From positions 2,790,001 to 2,854,000 of the forward strand of contig NZ_CABFVU010000001.1 of NCBI RefSeq assembly GCF_902150045.1: a stretch of DNA of 64,000 nucleotides. The letters are read 5' to 3'. Under the pieces are notes generated by a model that saw only the letters and a program-made list of their open reading frames with translations, ran no database searches and had not been told where the DNA came from. The stretch is from Chitinophaga polysaccharea (GTDB lineage: Bacteria; Bacteroidota; Bacteroidia; Chitinophagales; Chitinophagaceae). Every line of letters starts with the position of its first letter. The stretch's first letter is position 1. Shown here in pieces: positions 50,227 through 58,507 of this stretch. Both the position numbers and the translations under genes were made by a program.

Positions 50227-50647
50227 GTTTATGTTTTTTTAATTTTTAAAAAAAAGATTGCCTTATACTATCTATTATTCAACAATAATGCCACTTGATT
50301 TGTTTATTGAAATACAGTTCCTTACAAATGTTCTTTTTACCGTATTACCAGGTACATACCGGGGATTTTCCCCGTACGGGATCATTTTATTTTCGTATAT
50401 TCATGTACGGTAAACCCTCTGCCTGTGAAGTAGTTCGATTGGTCTGTATCTATCTGTTCCTACACCTCACGGGGAGAATAAAAGTAACGCGTAGCCATAA
50501 TACAACCGGTAGTTGATTTCTCCTTATTAACAAATGCTGAAAAAAATTAACTGTTATCCGTAACAGCAGGGGGAAGTATTTGTAAATAAAAAACACCTTC
50601 CAGGCTGCCCGTTGCCCGGAAGGTGTTGCCCGTGATAAATTGTTTGA
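50227..50647. other. Intergenic region, terminator at its right end
   Basis: About 420 bp. A 73-codon frame at 50295-50516 has no family features and AT-rich, repetitive composition, so I do not call it. The upstream part must hold the promoter of the 97-residue protein (minus strand). A terminator for the NTF2-like gene lies at 50587-50627. Confidence 0.5.
50587..50627 (-). terminator. Terminator of the NTF2-like gene
   Basis: AACACCTTCC (50592-50601) pairs with GGAAGGTGTT (50618-50627). On the minus strand a run of T follows the stem. It lies 20 bp after the stop of the gene at 50648. Confidence 0.85.
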
Positions 50648-51043
50648 TCAGTTGCCCCAGAAAGTATTTTCCTGCAGGATATCTTCCGCATATATTTTTG
50701 CCGCCACAATTTTCCCGTCTTCTACCGTGTATACGTCTACGTTATCTGTATGCAGTTCCGCACCTGGCCTGGATGCTTTCCAGGTAAGTACAACAGATGC
50801 CTGGTTACCATTTACAGCAATGGTTTTTATAGCCTGGAGCGACATGGTATTTTGTGATACTTCAAACATGCCGCCTACCATCTGGAATACTTCCCCGCTT
50901 GATTTTTTGATACCGGAGAAGCGGTTATTGCCCGGTTGCTCCCAGGTTACTTCAGGGTGCAGCAATGCGCCCAGTTTTTCAAGGTTCACCTGCTGTACAG
51001 CATTTACAAAGTCTGTTACTACCTGTAATGTTTGTTGTTCCAT
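50648..51043 (-). CDS. NTF2-like (SnoaL-type) protein
   Basis: A 131-residue cytosolic protein of the cone-shaped NTF2 fold. Seen: MEQQTLQVVTDFVNAVQQVNLEKLGALLHPEVTWEQPGNN (helix plus first strands) and the sheet motif VVLTWKASRPGAELHTDNVDVYTVEDGKIVAAKIYAE. Family members are small isomerases or stress-linked ligand binders. The substrate is unknown. The gene is divergent from the AraC gene at 51186, suggesting that AraC controls it. Confidence 0.82.
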   Translation of the reverse strand: MEQQTLQVVTDFVNAVQQVNLEKLGALLHPEVTWEQPGNNRFSGIKKSSGEVFQMVGGMFEVSQNTMSLQAIKTIAVNGNQASVVLTWKASRPGAELHTDNVDVYTVEDGKIVAAKIYAEDILQENTFWGN

Positions 51044-51153
51044 TTTTATAATTTTTTGTTGTTAATGAATTGACAATGCAAAGCTATTACCCGGCTGTCC
51101 TTTATCATTTATCTTTACCCGACAAATACTTACCATTTTACGACACTGTGATT

Positions 51154-51181
51154 TTTGTAATCTGCATAGCCAATACCTTTG
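51154..51181 (+). promoter_or_regulatory. Candidate promoter (-33 TTTG, -7 TACCTTTG) of the AraC gene
   Basis: TTTG at 51154-51157 and TACCTTTG at 51174-51181 match both halves of the Bacteroidota consensus with 16 bp between. The ATG at 51186 follows only 4 bp after the -7 element, so the message would start at the initiation codon or just before it. Confidence 0.6.
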
Positions 51182-51185
51182 TTAT

Positions 51186-52184
51186 ATGAAACAGCTGGTA
51201 TTAAGTATTATCGCATATGCTGTGCAACGTGATGTAGATGCGGCACAGCTCTGTAAGCTGGCAGGCATCGACCTGGCGGCGTTAAAAAAAAATCATGCAG
51301 CGCCTGTTACCGCGCAGCAGCTGCAGGACCTGTGGTTGAATGCCGGCAGGCTAACCAACGATCCCTTATTTGGATTGCATTTCGGTGAATCATTGCAACC
51401 TGCTGCCCTGGGTGTAGTGGGTGAAATTATCAGGAGCAGCGCCACCGTCGGGGAAGCGCTCACACATGCTGCCGCCTTAACGCACCTGGTTACAGACCAG
51501 TGCAGGATGGAAGTAACCCGTACCGCCAGGAACTTTACAGTACGGCTGCTGCCGGTAGTGGATTACGGAGCGGCGCCGCCTTACGCTTTCAGGCAACTGA
51601 TCGATCTTTTATTGATGATGGTGATCCATGAGCTGGATGGTTTGCTGTTGGAGAAAATTGTGCCGCAGGCAGCACGACTGGCCTATACCGTTCCTGATCC
51701 GGCGGAATATGAGCGTGTTTTTCGTTGCAGGCCGTCGAAACGGGCAGGGGAGTATATGCTGGTATTTGACAGCAGGTATTGGGACGAGCCGTTGTTAACA
51801 GCAAACTACGAGCTTCAGAGCCTTTTACTGCAAAAAGTAAGCAGTCTGCCTAAAACACAGGGGCAGCCGCAAACCCTGCAGAACAGGATCTATAATTACC
51901 TGCTGGCCAACTCTTATCTTGGCGTATCGTCGCTGGACAATATGGCTCATAATTTCAATATGAGCCCGCGCAGTTTACAGCGTAAACTGAAAGAAGAAGG
52001 CGTAAAATATCAGGATATTGCAGATGCGGTGCGGCACTCACTGGCGGTGTATTATATTTCTTCCGGTAATTACCCTTTGAAAGATATTTCCTGGATGCTT
52101 GGTTATAATGAGCTAAGTGCGTTTACGAGGGCCTTCAAGCGGTGGACAGGCAGTTCACCGGTACAGTATCATCAATCGTTGTAG
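51186..52184 (+). CDS. AraC-family regulator (arabinose-binding-like N-terminal domain)
   Basis: A 332-residue regulator. N-terminal helical sensor of the OruR/ArgR-type group: LCKLAGIDLAALKKNHAAPVTAQQLQDLWLNAGRLTNDPLFGLHFGESLQPAALGVVGEIIRSSATVGEALTHAAALTHLVTDQCRM (about 20-105). C-terminal HTH pair: SYLGVSSLDNMAHNFNMSPRSLQRKLKEEGVKYQDIADAVRHSLAVYYISSGNYPLKDISWMLGYNELSAFTRAFKRWTGSSP (about 240-325). Divergent from the NTF2-like gene. Its 3' end overlaps the convergent SMI1 gene by 13 bp. Confidence 0.88.
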   Translation: MKQLVLSIIAYAVQRDVDAAQLCKLAGIDLAALKKNHAAPVTAQQLQDLWLNAGRLTNDPLFGLHFGESLQPAALGVVGEIIRSSATVGEALTHAAALTHLVTDQCRMEVTRTARNFTVRLLPVVDYGAAPPYAFRQLIDLLLMMVIHELDGLLLEKIVPQAARLAYTVPDPAEYERVFRCRPSKRAGEYMLVFDSRYWDEPLLTANYELQSLLLQKVSSLPKTQGQPQTLQNRIYNYLLANSYLGVSSLDNMAHNFNMSPRSLQRKLKEEGVKYQDIADAVRHSLAVYYISSGNYPLKDISWMLGYNELSAFTRAFKRWTGSSPVQYHQSL

Positions 52185-52759
52185 TTCAGGAACGTGTCTT
52201 TGTGTACGATCCCCCATTTCTTTACAAAAATATATTCTCCTTTTTCCAGGGCGCTGAGATAGTCCTGCAACCATTCTTCGAACGAACCGGCTATAACAGC
52301 GCGATGGCTGTCGTCGTGCCAGAAAGTGATGATTTGCCCTTGTTTTCCTTCCGGTGCGGGGTCCAGGTCAATACACAGGTGATTGCCAAAGCCATCGCCG
52401 GTAAAAGGGATCCACAGCGGGTTCCACCAATCGTTTTTAATGCCGGTATCCGGTGTGGAAAGTATGGGCTCATCATGATAGTTGAAAGTGCCGGCATCCA
52501 GCAGGTCTTTCCAGTGATGCCATTGCGTAATGATATCTTCCACGCTCAGCAGCTGATCTGCATCTATCAGGCCAGCCCTGGCTTTCTGCTGGCCGTTGTG
52601 AACAGCATAAAATGCTTTGAAAGAAGCCGGCATAGCCGTTCCTATGAGTTTTTCCAGGGATTCCACCGCTTCAAAAGTAACACCGGGATGAAGGATATTA
52701 AGCAGCCGGGGGGCGTTCCGCTGCATCCATTCTTCCCATCTGAGCCAATATTGCTGCAT
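52172..52759 (-). CDS. SMI1/KNR4 family protein
   Basis: A 195-residue soluble protein. Seen: an N-terminal helical WLRWEEWMQRNAP, TFEAVESLEKLIGTAMPASFKAFYAVHNGQQ (the family signature around the first helices), WNPLWIPFTGDGFGNHLCIDLDPAPEGKQGQIITFWHDDSHRAVIAGSFEEWLQDYLSALE. SMI1/KNR4 proteins often serve as immunity proteins against polymorphic toxins, but no toxin gene lies beside this one. The 3' end overlaps the AraC gene by 13 bp, tail to tail. Confidence 0.85.
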   Translation of the reverse strand: MQQYWLRWEEWMQRNAPRLLNILHPGVTFEAVESLEKLIGTAMPASFKAFYAVHNGQQKARAGLIDADQLLSVEDIITQWHHWKDLLDAGTFNYHDEPILSTPDTGIKNDWWNPLWIPFTGDGFGNHLCIDLDPAPEGKQGQIITFWHDDSHRAVIAGSFEEWLQDYLSALEKGEYIFVKKWGIVHKDTFLNYND

Positions 52760-52850
52760 ATGGTATGGGTTTTAACGACTATAAAGATGTGAAATTTAAT
52801 CAATAAATTTATTCATTCCTGCTGCATGTTTTTTATAAGCTAATTATCAA

Positions 52851-52858
52851 TAATTTTG
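52851..52858 (+). promoter_or_regulatory. Candidate -7 promoter element for the acidic protein
   Basis: TAATTTTG matches TAnnTTTG. A T-rich stretch about 19 bp upstream (52829-52834) may act as -33. The ATG is at 52907. Confidence 0.4.
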
Positions 52859-52906
52859 TACCTCTTGTAAATACGTACAACATCATTAAAAGTAAATAAC
52901 TCCTTT

Positions 52907-53188
52907 ATGGCACAGCTACCTAAATTTCTCATTGCAGACGACCCTGTAACAGATCCGGAAAATGAATATATTTTTCATACCGAAAAACCCCGCTTCTTTG
53001 CCAAACGGGTAGAAGAAGATGAAGAAACTGCCTACATCGATATCATTCATGAAATCGACAATGTAGAAGAATTTTATAAGAACGCTCCGGAAAAAAAACA
53101 GGAACTGCTGGAACAGCTGGAAGACTGGTACTACTCTTACATGGAGTGGCTGGAAGACGATGGTGAAGAAGAAGAGGACGAAGAATAG
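52907..53188 (+). CDS. Small acidic conserved protein
   Basis: A 93-residue, strongly acidic protein (Asp/Glu at roughly one third of positions) ending in a run of eight acidic residues within EEEEDEE. No signal peptide or membrane segment. Likely helical in its middle (IIHEIDNVEEFYKNAPEKKQELLEQLEDWYY). I recognise the type as common in Bacteroidota but can give no function; it could bind a basic partner such as a ribosomal or DNA-binding protein. Followed by a clear terminator. Confidence 0.7.
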   Translation: MAQLPKFLIADDPVTDPENEYIFHTEKPRFFAKRVEEDEETAYIDIIHEIDNVEEFYKNAPEKKQELLEQLEDWYYSYMEWLEDDGEEEEDEE

Positions 53189-53207
53189 TGACGGAAAAAA
53201 TTATTGT

Positions 53208-53241
53208 AAAAAGCGCCTGCACATTGCGGGCGCTTTTTTTT
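53208..53241. terminator. Bidirectional terminator
   Basis: AAAAAGCGCC (53208-53217) pairs with GGCGCTTTTT (53229-53238), with T-runs on both strands. It serves the acidic-protein gene and the convergent AraC gene at 53240. Confidence 0.9.
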
Positions 53242-54085
53242 AGTTATGCTGCAGCTGCAGTTCTTTCCGGTAGGCGGAAGGGTTTACGCCTCTATATTTT
53301 TTAAACATCCTGTTCAGGTGGCTCTCATCTGTAAATCCCAGTTCATCCGCAATTTCCCCCACCCGCATACTGCTGTATTGCAGTCTTGTTTCCACCAGCT
53401 TCAGTTTATACTGGGTAATATACTGCTGCAGGCTGTCGCCGTTGTTACGTTTAAAATATTCGCTCAGGTAAGTAGGTGAAATGTTAAAGTGGGCCGCAAT
53501 CTGTTCCGCACGCAGCTTTTCAGGCGTGTAAATATTTTCGTGTATGTAATGCAGTATATTCATGGAAGCATCCTGTTTGGCCGGATGCTTAGGCTGTTCC
53601 GGCATTTGCAGCAGGATATTCCTCGCAATCACCATGATCATGGTATTTACAATCTGCTGGGCCATTTCCCGGTGATAAGGCTGCTGGTTTACCAGTTCAC
53701 GGATCAGCGCTTCCACCAATGCTTTTACCAGTGGTTTATCATTTTTGTTTTTTAAGATACACCCCGGCATATGGTTATTGTTCTGAAAAATGAATTCCAG
53801 TTGCTGTATCCAGTCTTTATGCTGATTTTGAAGATAGATGTTATTAAACCGGATGAAGAAGAACTTGGTGGATTCCTGTACATCAAACGAGTGGCAGTCC
53901 TGCGGCATTACAAGGAACAGTTTCCCGGGGCTGTAGGGCAGCTGGTTCTTGTTCACGCACTGCATGCCAGTGCCTTCCACTATATATACAAGCTCAAAAA
54001 AGTTGTGTTTATGCGGATCTATCGGGCATTCTGTGCATTCCCGGTATTCAATCTCAAAAGGCTGATATAAATTCTCCTGTAGCAT
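53240..54085 (-). CDS. AraC-family regulator, divergent from doxX/deacetylase
   Basis: A 281-residue regulator. N-terminal cupin: CPIDPHKHNFFELVYIVEGTGMQCVNKNQLPYSPGKLFLVMPQDCHSFDVQES (about 20-72) with metal-site-like His residues. C-terminal HTHs: RAEQIAAHFNISPTYLSEYFKRNNGDSLQQYITQYKLKLVETRLQYSSMRVGEIADELGFTDESHLNRMFKKYRGVNPSAYRKEL (about 190-275). It reads away from the DoxX-deacetylase pair across a short shared region, the classic arrangement for a local activator. Confidence 0.9.
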   Translation of the reverse strand: MLQENLYQPFEIEYRECTECPIDPHKHNFFELVYIVEGTGMQCVNKNQLPYSPGKLFLVMPQDCHSFDVQESTKFFFIRFNNIYLQNQHKDWIQQLEFIFQNNNHMPGCILKNKNDKPLVKALVEALIRELVNQQPYHREMAQQIVNTMIMVIARNILLQMPEQPKHPAKQDASMNILHYIHENIYTPEKLRAEQIAAHFNISPTYLSEYFKRNNGDSLQQYITQYKLKLVETRLQYSSMRVGEIADELGFTDESHLNRMFKKYRGVNPSAYRKELQLQHN

Positions 54086-54171
54086 ACCTGCAAAAGTACA
54101 GAATGATCCTAAGAAAGTACAAATTATTTGCCGGCTTCCACCTGATCTTTGTTGTACAAAATCTCACACAA

Positions 54172-54570
54172 ATGGAAAATAACGCTATCGCATTTCTGTT
54201 GTTCCGGCTGGCAGTAGCCGCCAGTATGTTTGGCCACGGCCTTGTAAGGCTTCCCAAGCTGAATGGCTTCAGCGCCTGGATGATTAAAAGTTTTGAGAAA
54301 TCTATGCTGCCAGACCTGCTGGTGGTACCATTCAGCTATGTATTGCCTATTGCCGAATTTGTGATCGGGCTGTTGCTCCTGGTGGGCTTATTTACCAGGG
54401 TTTCCCTTATTGCCGGCGGGGTGGTAATGGTGCTTCTCATATTTGGAACTGCTATGATAGAAAACTGGGAAGCATTGCCCTCCCAGCTGATCCATGCCGC
54501 TTTCTTCGCAGTACTGCTGGCTTTTATTCAATACAACACTATTGCGGTTGATCATCTCATAAAAAAATAA
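54172..54570 (+). CDS. DoxX family membrane protein
   Basis: A protein of 132 residues from ATG 54172 (MENNAIAFLLFRLAVAASMF is the natural start; an in-frame ATG at 54103 lies in the promoter region). Four hydrophobic helices; motifs MFGHGLVRLPKLNGFSAWM (about 20-38) and PDLLVVPFSYVLPIAEFVIGLLLLVGLFTRVSLIAGGVVMVLLIFG are typical of DoxX. DoxX proteins take part in redox or thiol handling at the membrane. Its stop overlaps the next start (ATAATGA region), so the two are coupled. Confidence 0.85.
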   Translation: MENNAIAFLLFRLAVAASMFGHGLVRLPKLNGFSAWMIKSFEKSMLPDLLVVPFSYVLPIAEFVIGLLLLVGLFTRVSLIAGGVVMVLLIFGTAMIENWEALPSQLIHAAFFAVLLAFIQYNTIAVDHLIKK

Positions 54571-55514
54571 TGACTACACGAAAAGAATTCCTGAAAACAG
54601 CCGGCCTGGCGGGCCTGGCAGGCATGGTGCTCCCGGGAACGGCACTGGCACAAACCAAAGCAGCCCCCGCAGCCGCAACCTTTCGCGGATGGGCAGATGG
54701 TTCCCGGCTGGTAGTATCTGTGTCTATGCAGTTTGAAGCCGGGGGGCAGCCGGACAGGCCCGAGAGCCCATTCCCGCAGAATATGCTGAAAGGCTTTAAG
54801 GATCTTCCTGCGGCCACCTGGTACGCGTATGGCTACAAGGAAGGCATTCCCCGCATGCTCGATAACTGGGATAAGCATGGCATCAAAGTAACCTCGCATA
54901 TGGTAGGCAGCGCTGTGGAAAAACATCCTGCGCTGGCCAGGGAAATTGTACAACGTGGACATGAAGCCGCGGCACATGGGCGCGACTGGTCATCGCAGTA
55001 CATGCTGCCCTATGAAGAGGAAAAAAAGTTCATTGCAGATGGCGTGGAAGCTGTAAGGAAAGCCACCGGCGTTGCCCCGGTAGGATATAACGCCAACTGG
55101 CTGCGCCGGGGCGATAATACCCTCAATATCCTGCAGGAACTGGGTTTCCTGTATCATATAGATGACCTGAGCCGCGATGAGCCGTTTATTACAAAAGTGA
55201 ATGGGAGCGACTTTGTAGTAGTGCCCTATACTTTGCGCTGCAATGACATACAGCTGGTAGCAGGGCAGTGGTTCTCTTCCGACCAGTTCCTGCAACAGAT
55301 AAAAATGGAATTCGATCAGCTGTATGAAGAGTCTGCCCGCCGTAAACGGATGATGTCCATTAGTTTTCACGACAGGATTGGCGGTACCCCGCAACTGGTG
55401 AAAGCCACCAGCGAGTTGTTTGCCTATATGCAGAAACATGCAGGCGTGGTGTTTAAAAGAAAGGACGATATAGCGAAGATGGCGCTGGCGGATAAGGGAA
55501 CAGCCAGAGAGTAA
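54570..55514 (+). CDS. Exported polysaccharide deacetylase (NodB fold, PuuE-like)
   Basis: A 314-residue protein with an N-terminal signal of Tat-like form: TTRKEFLKTAGLAGLAGMVLPGTALA, where the RKEFLK core has an R-K in place of R-R. NodB-type core: SRLVVSVSMQFEAGG (strand 1; the metal-site Asp is replaced in this copy), MLDNWDKHGIKVTSHMVGSAVEKHPALAREIVQRGHEAAAHGRDWSSQYMLPY (His-rich motif 2, GHEAAAHGRD, about 130-140), and SISFHDRIGGTPQLVK near the C-terminus. The pattern resembles PuuE allantoinase-like deacetylases. The replaced first Asp makes hydrolase activity uncertain. Confidence 0.8.
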   Translation: MTTRKEFLKTAGLAGLAGMVLPGTALAQTKAAPAAATFRGWADGSRLVVSVSMQFEAGGQPDRPESPFPQNMLKGFKDLPAATWYAYGYKEGIPRMLDNWDKHGIKVTSHMVGSAVEKHPALAREIVQRGHEAAAHGRDWSSQYMLPYEEEKKFIADGVEAVRKATGVAPVGYNANWLRRGDNTLNILQELGFLYHIDDLSRDEPFITKVNGSDFVVVPYTLRCNDIQLVAGQWFSSDQFLQQIKMEFDQLYEESARRKRMMSISFHDRIGGTPQLVKATSELFAYMQKHAGVVFKRKDDIAKMALADKGTARE

Positions 55515-55534
55515 GATATGAAGTTAAATAAGAG

Positions 55535-55562
55535 AGACAGGTATTATTGCCTGTCTTTTTTT
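55535..55562 (+). terminator. Terminator after the deacetylase gene
   Basis: AGACAGG (55535-55541) pairs with CCTGTCT (55550-55556), followed by eight T residues. It begins 20 bp after the deacetylase stop. Confidence 0.85.
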
Positions 55563-55589
55563 ATTTAATTTCACACAAAGCAATATCCA

Positions 55590-56528
55590 ATGCCAGAAAG
55601 GAAAGCACGCAAGGAAAGGATCATTTTTAACAGCCTGTTGGATCAGTATCTCTACCAGGGTTTGCCGGTAGACAATATCGATGCGAAAACCGCCTTTACC
55701 ATTCACAACCTGAAAGATATTCATCATGAGCTGCCCTATACTTCTATCGTATACCGTACCAACTTCTTTTCTTTTGTTTTTGTGAAAGATGCCATAGGCC
55801 GGTATACCACCGATGAACAAACTTTTAACACTTCTCCCGGAACTATTTATTTTACTAACCCGGGGCATTTTAAGTCGTTCGAATGGCAGCAGATCAATGA
55901 TGTGCACCTGGTTACTCTCAGTGAATCTTTTCTCAAGGAGAATGTACATCCGAAGATCTTTGAAGAGTTCCCTTTTCTTCTTGCGGAAACTGTACCGCCC
56001 AGAACCCTGCAACCGAAGGTGTTTGCGGAGTTTGAACAATTATACCTGCAGATAGAAAAGGAATATTTATCCTCTTCCACATACAGAACAAGGATGATAG
56101 GCAACCTGTTTGTAGTGCTGCTGCTGAAGATCAAAGAATATTTCTGGGAAGATTATAACCCTATCTATGAAGGGAACCGCAGCTCGCAGATCGTGAAACA
56201 GTTTAAAAGGACGCTGGAGCAGCATTACCGCGACCTGGTAAGTGGCAAGGCCGACAAAGTATTCAGGGTACAGGATTATGCGGACGCCCAGCACCTGCAT
56301 CCCAATTATCTCAGTAACGTGATCAAAAGCAAAACAGGGAAACCTATAGGTACCTGGATTTCAGAAAAGACCATTACAGAAGCCCGCTCGCTGCTGCAGC
56401 ATTCCCCTGCATCCATTAAGGAAATTGCCAGCCAGCTGGGATTTACAGAAGCTACCCATTTCAGTAATTACTTCAAGAAACAAACCGGCATTTCCCCGGT
56501 GCTTTACAGGAAACAGCATGCATCTTAG
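55590..56528 (+). CDS. AraC-family regulator upstream of the dehydrogenases
   Basis: A 312-residue regulator. N-terminal AraC-binding domain: FSFVFVKDAIGRYTTDEQTFNTSPGTIYFTNPGHFKSFEWQQINDVHLVTLSESFLKENVHP (about 55-117). C-terminal HTHs: RVQDYADAQHLHPNYLSNVIKSKTGKPIGTWISEKTITEARSLLQHSPASIKEIASQLGFTEATHFSNYFKKQTGISPVLYRKQ (about 228-309). It precedes the short-chain dehydrogenase genes by 85 bp on the same strand and probably controls them, in line with many SDR-AraC pairs. Confidence 0.9.
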   Translation: MPERKARKERIIFNSLLDQYLYQGLPVDNIDAKTAFTIHNLKDIHHELPYTSIVYRTNFFSFVFVKDAIGRYTTDEQTFNTSPGTIYFTNPGHFKSFEWQQINDVHLVTLSESFLKENVHPKIFEEFPFLLAETVPPRTLQPKVFAEFEQLYLQIEKEYLSSSTYRTRMIGNLFVVLLLKIKEYFWEDYNPIYEGNRSSQIVKQFKRTLEQHYRDLVSGKADKVFRVQDYADAQHLHPNYLSNVIKSKTGKPIGTWISEKTITEARSLLQHSPASIKEIASQLGFTEATHFSNYFKKQTGISPVLYRKQHAS

Positions 56529-56613
56529 AAATTTGTAACTATTAGTGTAATTCTTATATTTTTCCGGGCAACCGTTGGCTCATCTTTGTGTTATCAAATT
56601 AAAACACAAAAAT

Positions 56614-57354
56614 ATGAGCACTTTAAAAGATAAGATCATCCTGGTTACCGGTTCCTCCAGGGGTATTGGCGCTGAAATTGCCCGGCAGCTGGCCGCCGCA
56701 GGTGCAAAAGTGATTGTTAACTATGCAGGCGGCAAAGATGCAGCACAGCAGGTAGTAAACGGCATTAAACAGCAAGGCGGCGATGCCATTGCGCTTCAGG
56801 CCGATGTAAGTAAAAGCAATGAGGTAAAAGCCCTGTTTGATGCAGCCATTGCACATTATGGCCGCATAGATGTACTGGTGAACAATGCCGGCATCATGAT
56901 CACCAAACTGATCAAAGATACTTCCGATGAAGACTTTTCCCGTCAGTTCGATATCAATGTAAGAGGTACCTTCAACACTATGAGGGAAGCGGCCACCCGC
57001 CTGGCAAACAACGGCAGCGTCATTAACTTCTCCACCTCTGTAAACCGTATAATGCTGCCTGCCTATGCCACTTATGTAGCCACTAAAGCAGCAGTGGAAC
57101 AGCTCACCCGCGTATTCTCCAAAGAGGTAGGCGCCCGGGGCATTAATGTAAACTCCGTTTCACCCGGCCCAACCGATACGGAATTATTTACCAATGGCAA
57201 ATCTGAAGAACTGATCGCACGGCTGGCATCTCTTTCTGCTTTCAACCGTATTGGCGAGCCTCACGATATTGCCCGCGTAGTGGTATTCCTCGCCAGCGAC
57301 GACGCCAAATGGATCAATGCCCAGAACATCGGTGTAAATGGTGGTATGGCCTGA
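56614..57354 (+). CDS. Short-chain dehydrogenase/reductase 1
   Basis: A protein of 246 residues from ATG 56614. Classical SDR: cofactor motif VTGSSRGIGAEIARQLA (about 9-25), NNAG (about 87-90), the catalytic Ser in INFSTSVNR, and YATYVATKAA with the Tyr-x-x-x-Lys pair; DNA and protein end at INAQNIGVNGGMA, a normal SDR C-terminus. It reduces an unknown ketone or oxidises an alcohol with NAD(P)H. The second SDR follows after 40 bp. Confidence 0.92.
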   Translation: MSTLKDKIILVTGSSRGIGAEIARQLAAAGAKVIVNYAGGKDAAQQVVNGIKQQGGDAIALQADVSKSNEVKALFDAAIAHYGRIDVLVNNAGIMITKLIKDTSDEDFSRQFDINVRGTFNTMREAATRLANNGSVINFSTSVNRIMLPAYATYVATKAAVEQLTRVFSKEVGARGINVNSVSPGPTDTELFTNGKSEELIARLASLSAFNRIGEPHDIARVVVFLASDDAKWINAQNIGVNGGMA

Positions 57355-57394
57355 TCATTCAATATCATCTCTCAAAAAAATAAATGCAAATATC

Positions 57395-58147
57395 ATGAAC
57401 AGCTTAAAGAATAAAGTGGCGCTGATCACAGGATCAGCAAGAGGGCTAGGTAAAGCCATTGCAGAACGTTATGCCGCCCTGGGCGCCGATATAGTAGTGA
57501 ATTACTCAAAAGACAAAGCATCTGCAGATGAAGTAGTAAGCAACATCACTGCTATGGGTGCGCGCGTAATTGCCGTACAGGCAGACGTTAGTAAGGTAGC
57601 CGATCTTGAGAAACTGTTTGCAGCAGCAAAAGAAGCTTTTGGTAAAATTGATATCGTAGTAGCCAATGCCGGTATAGAAATGGTAGAAGTACCGGTAACG
57701 GAATTTACAGAAGAGCAGTTCGACAAAGTATTTTCCATTAACACAAAAGGCACTTACTTCACTATGCAACAGGCAGCAAAACATGTGGAAAATAATGGCC
57801 GTATTATTTACATTGCTTCCAGCACCACTTCTTTCCCCGTACCCGGTATGGCCGTTTATGGAGGCAGCAAAACCACTCCAAGATACCTGGTAGATATTTT
57901 ATCCAAAGAGATCGGGTATAAAGGAATTACCGTAAATTCGATCATCCCATTCGCGGTAGATCACTCCGGTATTTTCGCTGACCCCGTGGCTTATCCTGAA
58001 CTGAGAAAACAATTACTGGATAGCTGCCCTATGGGAAGGCTCGCAGAGGTAGAAGATGTGGCTAACCTGGCTGAGTTTTTTGCGAGCGATTTATCCTCTT
58101 TTGTTTCCGGCCAGCACCTGCTGGTAAACGGAGGCGCCACCAACTAA
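57395..58147 (+). CDS. Short-chain dehydrogenase/reductase 2
   Basis: A protein of 250 residues from ATG 57395. Motifs: LITGSARGLGKAIAERYA (about 8-25), ANAGIE in place of NNAG, the catalytic Ser in IYIASSTTS, VYGGSKTTP with Tyr-x-x-x-Lys, and a C-terminal SGQHLLVNGGATN. It is a paralogue of SDR 1 with moderate similarity, not a recent duplicate. Both lie in one run with the DoxX-like and NTF2-like genes. Confidence 0.92.
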   Translation: MNSLKNKVALITGSARGLGKAIAERYAALGADIVVNYSKDKASADEVVSNITAMGARVIAVQADVSKVADLEKLFAAAKEAFGKIDIVVANAGIEMVEVPVTEFTEEQFDKVFSINTKGTYFTMQQAAKHVENNGRIIYIASSTTSFPVPGMAVYGGSKTTPRYLVDILSKEIGYKGITVNSIIPFAVDHSGIFADPVAYPELRKQLLDSCPMGRLAEVEDVANLAEFFASDLSSFVSGQHLLVNGGATN

Positions 58148-58159
58148 AAATCTATTATT

Positions 58160-58507
58160 ATGATACTTAAAGTACTCAATGCCGTCCTGATTATTTTTAC
58201 CGTGTTTATGGGCCTGAAACAAGGCCTGGCCATGATCGGCCAGAAGCCGGAAATGGTCGCCATGTTCAGCCGCTGGCATTTCAGCAAAACAGCCATCATT
58301 ATTAACGGGGTAATTACAGTGTTGAGTGCTTTAATGATCCTGTATCCCAGAACATTCTTACTGGGCAACTTCCTGATGGCAGCATCTATCCTGATGATTA
58401 TCTGCTTTTCATTATACGGCAAGGATCTGAAGGGAGCAGCTATAGAAGTGCCCTTCTTTCTCCTGAATCTTGTTATCATCTATCTACAACACCCGCTCGC
58501 GAAATGA
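58160..58507 (+). CDS. DoxX-like four-helix membrane protein
   Basis: A 115-residue protein with four hydrophobic segments (about 1-18, 44-62, 66-88, 93-110). Seen: IIFTVFMGLKQGLAMIGQKPEMV, HFSKTAIIINGVITVLSALMILYPRTFLLGNFLMAASILMII. This resembles the DoxX/DoxD-like group. It starts 12 bp after SDR 2 and overlaps the next gene by 4 bp (ATGA), so it is in the same operon. The function is unknown. Confidence 0.75.
   Translation: MILKVLNAVLIIFTVFMGLKQGLAMIGQKPEMVAMFSRWHFSKTAIIINGVITVLSALMILYPRTFLLGNFLMAASILMIICFSLYGKDLKGAAIEVPFFLLNLVIIYLQHPLAK

Noticed and set aside
55524..56039. 171-codon minus-strand frame
   Set aside because: It lies opposite the AraC gene, which carries a complete helix-turn-helix.
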